A stretch of DNA of 64,000 bases. It comes from Rhizobium sp. N324. GTDB taxonomy: Bacteria > Pseudomonadota > Alphaproteobacteria > Rhizobiales > Rhizobiaceae. The position numbers were made by a program, and so were the translations under genes. The stretch is from contig NZ_CP013630.1 in NCBI RefSeq assembly GCF_001664485.1, forward strand, positions 2,731,001-2,795,000, read 5' to 3'. The notes under the pieces are model-generated. The model made no database searches and had not been told where the DNA came from. It worked only from the letters and a program-made list of their open reading frames with translations. How positions within the stretch are numbered: the stretch's first letter is position 1; each line of letters starts with the position of its first letter. Shown piece by piece: positions 54,435-62,762 of the stretch.

Positions 54435-54698
54435 CTATCGTACCTTCCCTCCCCCTCGAACGCGCCGCAGATGATTCGCCCCTGGCCGCGCTTCATTTAG
54501 AAAGGCCGGCCGCGCCGTCGCTTCGGCGAATTTCGCCACCAGTTCGGCGGACTGGCGCCCGGCCAGGATCCGTGGGCCAGGCGCTGTGCGGCGATCCTCT
54601 CGCGCGCCATCATCGAAAGCAAAATGGGGGCAGCCGCGACAGTCGCCGCGGCGCGGACACTTGGCCGGAACGCCGGCCTCGCCGTTTGGTTTGCACAT
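54435..54698 (-). CDS. Small Cys-rich protein downstream of the hemerythrin gene
   Basis: An 87-residue protein from an ATG at 54698 with a clear ribosome site (gggagaag). It starts MCKPNGEAGVPAKCPRRG; Cys2, Cys14, Cys20 and Cys23 have the C-x11-C-x5-C-x2-C spacing of a metal or Fe-S site. The rest (RILAGRQSAELVAKFAEATARPAF) is helical. Same direction as the hemerythrin-like gene and 67 bp behind it. I do not recognise a family; possibly a redox partner. This small gene is easy to miss in annotation. Confidence 0.55.
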   Translation of the reverse strand: MCKPNGEAGVPAKCPRRGDCRGCPHFAFDDGAREDRRTAPGPRILAGRQSAELVAKFAEATARPAFLNEARPGANHLRRVRGGGKVR

Positions 54699-54765
54699 GG
54701 GTCTTCTCCCGATATTCACCGGATGCCGCGGGCGGAGCTTCGGTCCGCCGCCCGCGGCCGTCTTC

Positions 54766-55473
54766 TCAGGCCGCCAGCTTCAGAGCGTCGGCAAGCTTGG
54801 CGAAGTCGCCGGCCGAAAGCCCCGGGCGGACGGCGAAGTCGATGACTGCCTGGAAGATTTCCGGCGGCGCATCTTTCTTCATGGCGCCGAGCAGTGCCGC
54901 CCGCTCCGCCGGATTGATCGCCGGGATCATGATGCGCATGAAGGCCATGCTTTTCTCCGGCGGCAGGGAGCCGATGATGCGCATCTCGATGCCGAAGATT
55001 TCCGGGTCGTCGAAGTTGCGCCACAGCAGCGGGCCGGTCACCGCCTCCTCCTCGTGCATATGCGCGAAGTCGTCGGCGATATAGGCGGCAAAGGCGAGAT
55101 AAAGCTTGCGGCCGCAGGCTGCCTTGTGCAGCGGCCAGGCTTTTTCCCAGGCGACCACAAGCTCTTCCAGCTCGCGGAACGCGGTGCGGTGGTCGTCGTG
55201 CTGCTCGTCGAGCGTGACGGTCGAAACGCCCTTGTCGGCAAGCGCCGTGTGGATGTTGTCGTCCTCGTGCATGACATGGGAGGCGGCCAGCATCAGGTAA
55301 TGGCGCAAGTCGCCGATCAGGAAGACCGTCTCCTCGACATTCTGGAAATCGGTCGTGCCGAGGCGTCCGAGCAGGTCGCAGCCGGCCTTGCGCAGGCCCT
55401 TGTGGATCGCACCGTAAATGTCGTAGCGGCCATTGAGATCGGGAATGCTGGTAAGCGAGAATTCATGGCTCAT
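54766..55473 (-). CDS. Hemerythrin-like protein
   Basis: A 235-residue helical protein with hemerythrin-type metal ligands. The candidates are His24, His66, His69/Glu70, His92/His95 and His138/Glu141 (HVMHEDDNIH, QHDDHRTAF, HMHEEE). Such proteins hold a non-haem di-iron centre that binds O2 or NO. The C-terminus (PAINPAERAALLGAMKKDAPPEIF) is typical of the long bacterial members. The ATG at 55473 follows gagagg. It diverges from a PNPOx-fold gene pair with a phased repeat array between. Confidence 0.82.
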   Translation of the reverse strand: MSHEFSLTSIPDLNGRYDIYGAIHKGLRKAGCDLLGRLGTTDFQNVEETVFLIGDLRHYLMLAASHVMHEDDNIHTALADKGVSTVTLDEQHDDHRTAFRELEELVVAWEKAWPLHKAACGRKLYLAFAAYIADDFAHMHEEEAVTGPLLWRNFDDPEIFGIEMRIIGSLPPEKSMAFMRIMIPAINPAERAALLGAMKKDAPPEIFQAVIDFAVRPGLSAGDFAKLADALKLAA

Positions 55474-55556
55474 GATGGTTATCCTCTCGTTATCAGGCGC
55501 CTCTTTTTGTGCGCCGGGCTGATGACCGTGAGATAACCGAGGCCTTTGCGAGGCGC

Positions 55557-55609
55557 TTCCTAAAACCATCCTAAGCACTTGGAACGATTGCTAAGAATAT
55601 CCTAAGTAT
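55557..55609. promoter_or_regulatory. Phased direct repeats (CCTAAG type) in the hemerythrin/PNPOx promoter
   Basis: TTCCTAAAAC (55557), ATCCTAAGCA (55568), TGCTAAGAAT (55589) and ATCCTAAGTA (55599). Steps are 11, 21 and 10 bp, i.e. one or two helical turns, so all motifs face the same side of the DNA. This is the style of OmpR/SARP-type activator sites. It is 84-136 bp upstream of the hemerythrin ATG and 33-85 bp upstream of the PNPOx ATG. Confidence 0.6.
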
Positions 55610-55641
55610 CTATCATCGCCTGACTTGGGGTGGGGAAAAGC

Positions 55642-56118
55642 ATGCTGGGGCCGGAACTCGCAGAATTCATAGAAAGTCCCGTCATGATACTGTTCGCGAC
55701 GCGCGACGAGGCCGGCCGGCCGATGATCGGCCGCGGCTCCGGCGTGCGCGTCGACCGGCAGAGCGGGCATCTGCACTTTCTCGCCTCTCGCTGCCAATGG
55801 CCTGATGCCGTCAGCGAGGCGCAGGTCGGCCGGCCGATTGCCATGACCTATGTGCGGCCCGCCGACTACAAGGCCTGCCAGATCAAGGGCCGGATCCTCA
55901 CGGCAGGGCCGGCGGACGAGGCCCACCGGGCACAAGGCGAAGCCTATGTCGCAGAACAGCTGGCGCGAATGCTGGCGCTCGGGGTCACCCGCATGCAACT
56001 CTCCAGCACGCTGTCGGACCGGGACCTCGTCTGCCTGACGATCGAGCCGCAGGAAATCTTCGAGCAGACGCCGGGGCCTGGCGCCGGACGCAGGCTGATG
56101 CCGGAAGCCGCCGCATGA
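55642..56118 (+). CDS. PNPOx-fold (pyridoxamine 5'-phosphate oxidase-like) protein
   Basis: A 158-residue flavin-binding split-barrel protein. It begins MLGPELAEFIESPVMILFATRDEAGRPMIGRG, the PNPOx N-terminus, then SGHLHFLASRCQWPDAV. It may bind FMN, F420 or haem and reduce a small substrate. The ATG at 55642 follows gggga. Its stop overlaps the next start by 4 bp (56115-56118). Translationally coupled to the regulator gene that follows. Confidence 0.8.
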   Translation: MLGPELAEFIESPVMILFATRDEAGRPMIGRGSGVRVDRQSGHLHFLASRCQWPDAVSEAQVGRPIAMTYVRPADYKACQIKGRILTAGPADEAHRAQGEAYVAEQLARMLALGVTRMQLSSTLSDRDLVCLTIEPQEIFEQTPGPGAGRRLMPEAAA

Positions 56119-57461
56119 TTCCGCTCGAAGGGCTGCGGGACAGCTTCGAGGGCATCATTCCCTCCATCATCGCTACCGCCGATGCTGACGGAATGCCCAA
56201 TATTTCCTATCTCTCGCACGTGCATTACGTCGATGAGGGGCATGTGGCGCTCTCCGACCAGTTCTTCTCCAAGACCGCCGCCAATGTGGCGCGCAACGGG
56301 CTCGCGACCGTGATGGTGGTCGACGGCTATAGCGGCCAGCAGCACGTGCTCGACCTGGCGTTCGAGCGCTCCGAGACGGAGGGCGAGACATTCGAGCGGA
56401 TGGCGATCCACCTGGAGATCCTGGAAAGCCGGATGAGTGGGATCATGAAGCTGCGCGCCGTCGACATCTACCGGGTGGAGGACTGCCGGGCCGTGCCGGC
56501 GGCCAATCCGCTGGTCGAGCCGGAGCCGCTCTTTCTGCCCGACCTGATGGGCAAGGTGGCGCGGCTGACGGCACGGATGTCGGATTGCAGCGATCCGGAA
56601 ACGCTGCTCGACGCCACGCTCGAGGGCCTGGGCGAGCTCTTCGGCTACCACAATTCCATGGTGCTGGTGCCGGACGGCGAACGCGGCGGGCTGACGACAA
56701 TCGGCAGCCGGGGCTACGACCAGTTCGGCTTCGGCGCCGAGGTTCCGGCCGGGCGCGGCATTGTCGGACTTGCGGCCGAGCGGCGGCGCAACGTGCGGAT
56801 CACCGATCTCAGCCGCGGCCTGCGCTATATCAAGGCCGTGCAGGCCATGGCGGGCGTCGAGGATGCGACGCCGATCCCGCTTCCGGCGCTCGAAAAGCCG
56901 CTCAGCCAGATCGCGCTGCCGCTTGTCGCGCGGGGAAGGCTCGTCGGCGTGCTGTTTTCGGAAGCGACCGAGCGCTTCACCTTCCGCCATCGCGACGAGG
57001 AAGCGCTGATCGTGATCGCCGCCCATCTCGCCACCGCGCTCTCCTTCCTGTCCGAGGAACGCGAGCGGGCGGAGACGAACGGGCGGGAAAAGGCCGAGGC
57101 CCCGGCCGACGAGGCCGCCAGCGCGCCCGCCGATCGGCGCATCGCCGTTCGTTTCTATCCGCGCGACGGCTCGCTGTTCATCGACGACGACTATCTGATC
57201 CGCGGCGTGCCGGGGCGGCTGCTCCTGCACTTTCTCCAAGACTATGCGCGCACCGGCAAGCGGGACTTTCTGAACCGCGAGATCCGCCGCGACCGTCGCC
57301 TGCAACTGCCCGACTTCAAGGACAATTTGGAAACCCGGCTGATCCTCCTGCGCCGGCGACTGGAGGAGAAGGCAGGCCCGATCACACTCGAACGCGCCGA
57401 CCGCGGCCGCCTGCGGCTGACGCTCGCCGGGCGGCCGGAGATCGAGGTGGTGGAGGAATGA
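56115..57461 (+). CDS. PNPOx-GAF-winged-helix sensor/regulator
   Basis: A 448-residue fusion: a PNPOx-fold domain (about 8-125, IIPSIIATADADGMPNISYL), a GAF domain (about 150-310, PDGERGGLTTIGSRGYDQFG and IALPLVARGRLVGVLF), a linker, and a C-terminal winged helix (about 345-440, GSLFIDDDYLIRGVPGRLLLHFL ... FKDNLETRLILLRRRLEEK) like OmpR/SARP DNA-binding domains. It looks like a one-component sensor with a flavin- or haem-type input and a GAF input. It is coupled to the PNPOx gene and diverges from hemerythrin. The domain borders are by eye. Confidence 0.78.
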   Translation: MIPLEGLRDSFEGIIPSIIATADADGMPNISYLSHVHYVDEGHVALSDQFFSKTAANVARNGLATVMVVDGYSGQQHVLDLAFERSETEGETFERMAIHLEILESRMSGIMKLRAVDIYRVEDCRAVPAANPLVEPEPLFLPDLMGKVARLTARMSDCSDPETLLDATLEGLGELFGYHNSMVLVPDGERGGLTTIGSRGYDQFGFGAEVPAGRGIVGLAAERRRNVRITDLSRGLRYIKAVQAMAGVEDATPIPLPALEKPLSQIALPLVARGRLVGVLFSEATERFTFRHRDEEALIVIAAHLATALSFLSEERERAETNGREKAEAPADEAASAPADRRIAVRFYPRDGSLFIDDDYLIRGVPGRLLLHFLQDYARTGKRDFLNREIRRDRRLQLPDFKDNLETRLILLRRRLEEKAGPITLERADRGRLRLTLAGRPEIEVVEE

Positions 57462-57793
57462 TGCGGGCGGCCAGGTTTCGCTGCTTGGCACGTTTCGCTC
57501 ACTAAGGCACTGGAAATTGCAGGAATTCGCAACGTGTAAGGATGGGGCAGCAATAGAAGTTTTGCCGTGTTGCTGCCTCATCTGCCTGCCGGCATCTTCT
57601 CCCCGAGGGGAGAAGCGGCCGAGACGCGAGCATCGTGTCCACAAAGGGTGCGTTCAAGAAGGGCGAGACGTTGCCGCGACTCCTCTTCTCCCCAGCGGGG
57701 GTCTGAAGGACGGGCCGTGGCTCGCCCAGGCTGATGCCGGCAGGCAGATGAGGGGGCCATGGCACAGCCTCCAAGAAAGCCAGAATCGTGTTC
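57462..57793. repeat. Intergenic region with a 21-bp inverted-repeat element
   Basis: 332 bp, convergent gene ends, no gene. Two 21-bp perfect inverted arms (57576-57596 and 57733-57753, beginning CCTCATCTGCCTGCC) bound a 178-bp unit containing CTCCCC-GAG-GGGAG and CTTCTCCCC motifs. This is a common rhizobial repeat type and may act as a bidirectional terminator. Confidence 0.65.
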
Positions 57794-59032
57794 CTACCCT
57801 CTCGCCCGCAACGCCGCGCGGAGCGGCAGCCGCGCAGCTGCTAACGCCGGCAGGGCGCCGCCGATCACCCCGACCGCCAGCCCGAGCAAACCCGCCGTCA
57901 AAAGCACATCCGGCGTCACCACAAGCTGAAACGCCATCTTGGTGTTGTTGGCGCCCATCGTGCTCGCCTGCCAGCCGTCAAAGGCGAGCCGCGAGGCGAT
58001 GCCGCCGGCGGCCGCGCCGAGAGCCGAGAGCAGCACCGCCTCCACCCAGGTGGCGGCGAAGGCCGGCAGGCGGGCAAAGCCGAGGAGGCGCAGCGTGGCG
58101 ATCTCGATGGCGCGATCGGAAACCGAGCTCATCATCGTGTTCAGGGCGCCGGCGGTTGCGCCAATCGCCATCAGAAGCGCGACCGGCCAGCCGAACAGGC
58201 GGATCAGGCTCTCGATGCGCTCGGCCTGGCCGGCATAGAGATCGGCCTCGGAGACGACGGCAAGCGGCGGACCCGGCAGCGTGGACAGCCGTTCCCGCAG
58301 CGCCGCCAGCGCCCTTTGCGGATCGTCGCCGGCAAGCCGCACCCGCAGGCTCTGCACCTGCCCCTGCCGGCCGAAGGCCGATTGCACGGCTTCGAGATCA
58401 GCCCATATCTCGGATTCGAAGGCGCTGCCGCCTGATGTGAAATGGCCGGCGACCCACCAGTCGACCGCGCCGAGCCGTACCGTGTCGCCGACCGCAAGGC
58501 CCGGGAAGGCATCCGCGAGGCGGGCCCCGATGACGATCTCACGCCCACCCGGCGCAAACAGCCGCCCCTCTGAAAGCCGGGCACGCTGGCGCATCGCAGG
58601 TCCGGCCGGGTCCATGCCCCGCAGCGACAGCGTCTGCTCGACGCCGTCGGCGGCCCTGACATCGATGGGAACGACGACCTCGCGCGACATCGCCAGACCG
58701 CCCGCCCCATCGCCCGGACCGGCGCGGGCAATCCCAGGGTTGCGGGCAATCCCGGTGTCGCCACTCGCCGCAGCAAGGCTGCGGATTGCTTCGGCAGGCA
58801 CGTCCGAGCCGGTCTCCTGGTTGGTGCCGCCGCCGAGGATGACGGCGATATCAGGCGAGCCGGCCCCGGCAAGCGCTGCCTCGAAGCCGCGCGCCATTGC
58901 CAGAAATCCAGCGAGCACCGCCACGACGAGCGCCACCGACAGCACCATCGACAGCGAGATCGCAAGCCGCCTGGGCAGGCTGCCGAGATTGACTCTGATC
59001 ATGAGAAAGATCTGCTTGAGCGCTGAAGACAT
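57794..59032 (-). CDS. MacB/FtsX-type ABC permease (second permease of efflux operon)
   Basis: A 412-residue permease with one N-terminal helix, a large periplasmic MacB-like domain (about 45-280) and three C-terminal helices (FtsX fold). Start ATG at 59032 (MSSALKQIFLMIRVNL). It lies 4 bp behind the first permease. With that protein, the ATPase and the HlyD-like adaptor it forms a DevBCA/MacAB-type exporter. Heteromeric permeases are a sign of the DevBCA-like branch. Confidence 0.88.
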   Translation of the reverse strand: MSSALKQIFLMIRVNLGSLPRRLAISLSMVLSVALVVAVLAGFLAMARGFEAALAGAGSPDIAVILGGGTNQETGSDVPAEAIRSLAAASGDTGIARNPGIARAGPGDGAGGLAMSREVVVPIDVRAADGVEQTLSLRGMDPAGPAMRQRARLSEGRLFAPGGREIVIGARLADAFPGLAVGDTVRLGAVDWWVAGHFTSGGSAFESEIWADLEAVQSAFGRQGQVQSLRVRLAGDDPQRALAALRERLSTLPGPPLAVVSEADLYAGQAERIESLIRLFGWPVALLMAIGATAGALNTMMSSVSDRAIEIATLRLLGFARLPAFAATWVEAVLLSALGAAAGGIASRLAFDGWQASTMGANNTKMAFQLVVTPDVLLTAGLLGLAVGVIGGALPALAAARLPLRAALRARG

Positions 59033-59036
59033 TGGA

Positions 59037-60176
59037 CTATCTCGTTCTGAAAGCATTGACGATGGGCAGCCGCATGGCGCTGTAAGCGGGCAACAACCCG
59101 GTCAGCAGGCCGAGCCCGGCGATGATGGCTGCGGATTTCAGCAGCACCGCCGCGCCGAAGACGAGGCCGAAGGCCGGCCCGATCAGGAGTGCGGCAAGCT
59201 TGGCGAGGACGAGCCCGCCCGCGCCGCCGACGGCGAAGATGAACAGCGTCTCGCCGAGGATCAGCGCCACGATCCGCCCGCGGGAAAAGCCGAGCACCTT
59301 CATGACACCGATCTCGAAACGACGCTCGCGCACGGCAAACAGCATGGTGTTCACAGCGATCATCAGGATGGTGACGAAGGCCGCACCGACGACGAGGCTG
59401 ACGATGAGGCCGACATCGGCGAATTGCCGGAGGAACGCCTCGAGGAACTGCTTTTCCGATTGCGTCCGCGTCTGCGCCGCCGAATTGGCAAACAGAGCGT
59501 CGATCCGCGCCGCCAGTATGCCTGGCGACACGCCCGGGCGCGGACGCACCACGAAGGCGTCGACCATATCCTTGTCGCGCGCACGAGCGGCATTGAGCGC
59601 ATCGTAGCGGGCGAGCATGAAATAGGTGTCCGTGCCGGCATCGGCACCCTCGAAGATGCCCGCGATGGTGAAATTCCAATTCCGGCTGCCGTCGGCCTTC
59701 ATGATCTGGCTGGTGAGGCCGATGCGCTGGCCGATCGACCAGCCCTGCGCCTCGGCCAATGCCCTGCCGACCAGCACCCGGTCGCCACCGTCTTCCAGCG
59801 CCGCGATCAGCTCGGACGTCAGCCCGAGTTCGGCGCCATTGGCGGCGGCAATCGCCCGCGGATCGACCGCGCTGACGGCCACGACATTCTTCTCGACCTC
59901 GACGAAACCCCGCATCCGCGTGGTATAGGCGACGGCGGCGACATCGCCTTCCGCCGCGATGCGGTTGAGATAAGCAATCGGCAGCGGCAGCCCCCGGCCG
60001 GATTTGTTGAACACGCCGAGCAGATTGTCGCTGGCGCCGGCCGCCCCCTGGCTGCCGCTGACGAAACTCGCCGTCAGTCCGTAGATCAGGAAAGCGATGC
60101 CGACCGAAAACATCAGCAGGATCGCCCGCAACCGCTTGCGCCAGGCATTGCGCCGCATCAGCTGGAAAAAACTCAT
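59037..60176 (-). CDS. MacB/FtsX-type ABC permease (first permease of efflux operon)
   Basis: A 379-residue permease. It shows the same FtsX layout: N-terminal helix (LRAILLMFSVGIAFLIYGL), periplasmic domain with GSQGAAGAS and GFVEVEKN segments, then three C-terminal helices. Its start overlaps the ATPase stop by 4 bp (60173-60176). Only weakly similar to the other permease, so the two form a heterodimer. Confidence 0.88.
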   Translation of the reverse strand: MSFFQLMRRNAWRKRLRAILLMFSVGIAFLIYGLTASFVSGSQGAAGASDNLLGVFNKSGRGLPLPIAYLNRIAAEGDVAAVAYTTRMRGFVEVEKNVVAVSAVDPRAIAAANGAELGLTSELIAALEDGGDRVLVGRALAEAQGWSIGQRIGLTSQIMKADGSRNWNFTIAGIFEGADAGTDTYFMLARYDALNAARARDKDMVDAFVVRPRPGVSPGILAARIDALFANSAAQTRTQSEKQFLEAFLRQFADVGLIVSLVVGAAFVTILMIAVNTMLFAVRERRFEIGVMKVLGFSRGRIVALILGETLFIFAVGGAGGLVLAKLAALLIGPAFGLVFGAAVLLKSAAIIAGLGLLTGLLPAYSAMRLPIVNAFRTR

Positions 60177-60871
60177 CGGCCTTCCCCCTCAGTGAATTCG
60201 CCTTTGTTGAGATGCAGCGTGCGCCGGGCAAAGGCAGCGGCCTCGGGATCGTGCGTGACCATGATGATGGTCTTCTGAAGTTCGCGATTGAGCAAATCAA
60301 GCATCTCCAGGATATCATTGGCCGATTTCCGGTCGAGATCGCCGGTCGGCTCGTCGCAGAGGATGAGATCCGGATCGGCGACGATGGCACGCGCAATGCC
60401 GACGCGCTGCTGCTGCCCGCCCGACATGCTGGACGGAAACTGCCGCTGCCGCCCAGAAAGCCCGACGAGATCCATGACCGTATCGACACGCGCCCGCCTC
60501 TCCCTCCGCGTCAGCGGCTTCAAGAGCAGCGGCAGCTCGATATTGTCAGCCGCATTCAGCATCGGCAGCAGATTGTAGAACTGGAAGACGATGCCCAGGC
60601 TGTGCGCCCGCCAAGCCGCCCTGGCGCCCTCGCCCATCTGCTCAAGCCGGCTGCGCCCGATCCGGATCTCCCCGGCGTCGGCACTGTCGATGCCGCCCAG
60701 CATATTCAGCAGCGTCGATTTCCCCGAACCCGACGGCCCCATCACCGCGACGAAATCGCCGCGCGGAATGACAAGATCCAGCCCCGAGAAGATCGGTATG
60801 GTCTCCGCCCCGATCCGGAACGCCTTCCTGACGCCGGCTAGCGCGATATAGGGCTCTTGAGTGTCGGTCAT
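60173..60871 (-). CDS. MacB-type ABC exporter ATPase
   Basis: A 232-residue ATPase. Walker A GPSGSGKST (about 46-54), signature MSGGQQQRVG, Walker B LILCDEPTGDLD and the switch His in MVTHDPEA. The LolD/MacB-type QFYNLLP at the Q-loop marks a lipoprotein-release or efflux ATPase. It precedes its two permeases with a 4-bp overlap. It follows the adaptor gene after a 206-bp repeat-filled gap. Confidence 0.92.
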   Translation of the reverse strand: MTDTQEPYIALAGVRKAFRIGAETIPIFSGLDLVIPRGDFVAVMGPSGSGKSTLLNMLGGIDSADAGEIRIGRSRLEQMGEGARAAWRAHSLGIVFQFYNLLPMLNAADNIELPLLLKPLTRRERRARVDTVMDLVGLSGRQRQFPSSMSGGQQQRVGIARAIVADPDLILCDEPTGDLDRKSANDILEMLDLLNRELQKTIIMVTHDPEAAAFARRTLHLNKGEFTEGEGR

Positions 60872-60911
60872 TGCTTTGCTCCTTGGTGGTTCGTTGATCT
60901 ACGGCCGGTAA

Positions 60912-61132
60912 CCGGTGGCCGCCCTCGTCCTTCGAGGCCCGTGCGGGGCACCTCAGGATGAGGTCGGAGAGAAGCTGCGATCTGCGGCACAAGAAGCCGA
61001 TCCGCACGGCACCGATCAGCCCGCCTGCCGCACGGCACCCGATCAGCTTTCTAGCCACACGGCACAACAACCAGCCCTCATCCTGAGGTGTGCAGGCCGA
61101 AGGCCGGAGCCTCGAAGGACGAGGGCGGGTGA
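60912..61132. repeat. Composite dispersed repeat inside the efflux operon
   Basis: Blocks ggtggccgccctcgtccttc, ggatgaggtcggagaga, then ccctcatcctgagg, gaaggacgagggcgggtg. The left and right halves are inverted. The right half is read as the last codons of the HlyD-type gene, including its stop (TGA 61078-61080). Confidence 0.75.
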
Positions 61133-62277
61133 TGAGCACCCGCGGCAGACGCACCCACACCCGCCTCCTCCCCCACCACCAGCCGGATGCGCGCCGCCAT
61201 GGCAGGCCGCATGCCAGGCGGTGGCGAGGTCAGCGACAGGCGCAGCGTCACCGTCCCTTTCTCCCGCGAAATGACCGGCGCGATCTTCGACACCTCGATC
61301 GCAAAGGGTTGGCCGGGAAAGCCGTCCAGCACCGCCTCGCCCGAGAGGCCCGGCCGCATCAGCGCGATATTAGCCTCGGCCACATCGGCATCGATAACCA
61401 GGCTCGCCGTGTCGGTAATGGCGAGCAGGCTTTCATCCTCCCGCACGCTGTCCTCGCGCGACAGCACCGTGTCGCCGACATGGGCGTCGAGCCGCGTGAC
61501 AGTGCCGGAGATCGGCGCCCGCACGGTCAGCGCCTCCACCTGCTCGCGTGCCTTCTCGCTCTCGAGCTCTGCCTTTTCGATATCCTGCCGTGCCTGCAGG
61601 GCGGCGTTCTCGGCCTTGTCGACAGCCGTTTTCGCCTCCTCCAGCGCCTGCGCCGACATGGCATCACGCCCGGCGAGCCGCTCGGTGCGGGCAAACGACG
61701 AGCGCGCCTGCGCAAGTTCGATAGTCCTTGCATCAACCGCCAATGCCGCTGCCCGCCCCGATATTTCCGCGCCCCGAAGCGAAAATCGTGCGCCGGCATC
61801 ATCGAGCCGCACCAGCACCTGCCCCACCGCGACCTTGTCGCCCGCCTCGACCTCGACGGCGGCGATCCGGCCCTCATATTTGGAAAAGACGGTGGCGGTG
61901 TCGGGCGCCACCACGTAGCCGGAGCCGGTGACCTCACGGGTTGACGCAGCCGTGCTCGTCGCTCCATTCTCGGTCAAGGTCCGCAGTCCCTCAACAGCGG
62001 CATCGTCGCTGGCCCGCGCTTCCACCGCATCGGCGGATATCGCACGATCGCTGCCTGAAAACCCCGCAAGCGCAGTCTCGACGCGCTTCAGCGTCTCGGC
62101 GCCGTTGAAGAGAACCGCGGCCAGCGATGCCGTCGCCGCAAGGAGGAGTATTGCGCCAGGGATCATGCGCCGCCGGGCATGAGGCTTCAGCGGCTCGGTC
62201 TCGAAGGCCGCGGGCTCGATCGAAAGCGATCTGAGCTTGGCGGCAAGGTCTCGGTCATGTTCTGATGTCGTGTTCAT
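61078..62277 (-). CDS. HlyD/MacA-like periplasmic adaptor
   Basis: A 399-residue membrane-fusion protein with one N-terminal membrane helix (MIPGAILLLAATASLAAVLF, about 38-57). Lipoyl-like halves and a coiled-coil hairpin (about 165-245; DARTIELAQARSSFARTERLAGRD... ALQARQDIEKAELESEKAREQVE) are present, then a beta-barrel. It links the inner-membrane ABC pump to an outer-membrane channel. The C-terminus SAAGAHHPPSSFEAPAFGLHTSG comes from a dispersed repeat. Start ATG at 62277; MFAG at 62289 is an alternative. Confidence 0.86.
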   Translation of the reverse strand: MNTTSEHDRDLAAKLRSLSIEPAAFETEPLKPHARRRMIPGAILLLAATASLAAVLFNGAETLKRVETALAGFSGSDRAISADAVEARASDDAAVEGLRTLTENGATSTAASTREVTGSGYVVAPDTATVFSKYEGRIAAVEVEAGDKVAVGQVLVRLDDAGARFSLRGAEISGRAAALAVDARTIELAQARSSFARTERLAGRDAMSAQALEEAKTAVDKAENAALQARQDIEKAELESEKAREQVEALTVRAPISGTVTRLDAHVGDTVLSREDSVREDESLLAITDTASLVIDADVAEANIALMRPGLSGEAVLDGFPGQPFAIEVSKIAPVISREKGTVTLRLSLTSPPPGMRPAMAARIRLVVGEEAGVGASAAGAHHPPSSFEAPAFGLHTSG

Positions 62278-62359
62278 GCCGGCAAACATCGCCAACCCCG
62301 GCAGAAATCGCGACCTCGAACACGATCCAGGCAGTCCTCGATCGCGATTGTGTACTCGC

Positions 62360-62542
62360 GGTGGCCGACCTCGTCCTTCGAGGCCCCTGCGGGGCGCCGC
62401 AGGATGAGGGCGGAGAGAGGGCACGGCTTGTATCGCTGGAGAATGCGGTGCCCTGCCGCCGACAGGCCAGCCGCAGGGCACAACAATTAGCCCTCATGGT
62501 GAGGACGCCCGGGGGCCGTCTCGAACCACGAGGGCGGGTGGC
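62360..62542. repeat. Composite dispersed repeat, tandem copy 1
   Basis: A 183-bp unit (ggtggccgacctcgtccttc ... gaaccacgagggcgggtggc) in the gap between the AraC-type gene and the adaptor gene. Nearly identical to copy 2 after a 21-bp spacer. Confidence 0.8.
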
Positions 62543-62563
62543 ATGCCGATGCGTTTGAGCGCC

Positions 62564-62745
62564 GGTGGCCGCCCCGTCCTTCGGGGCCCCTGCGGGGCGG
62601 TTCAGGATGAGGGCGGAGAGAGGGCGCGGCTTGTATGGCTGGAGAACGCGGTGCCCTGCCGCCGATAGGCCAGCCGCAGAGCATAACAATTAGCCCTCAT
62701 GGTGAGGAGGCCCGGGGGCCGTCTCGAACCACGAGGGCGGGTGGC
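62564..62745. repeat. Composite dispersed repeat, tandem copy 2
   Basis: A 182-bp direct repeat of copy 1 with scattered differences (ccccgtccttcgg for cctcgtccttcga). Together the copies fill most of the 485-bp promoter region of the efflux operon. Confidence 0.8.
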
Positions 62746-62762
62746 TGGCCACTACAGCCCAT

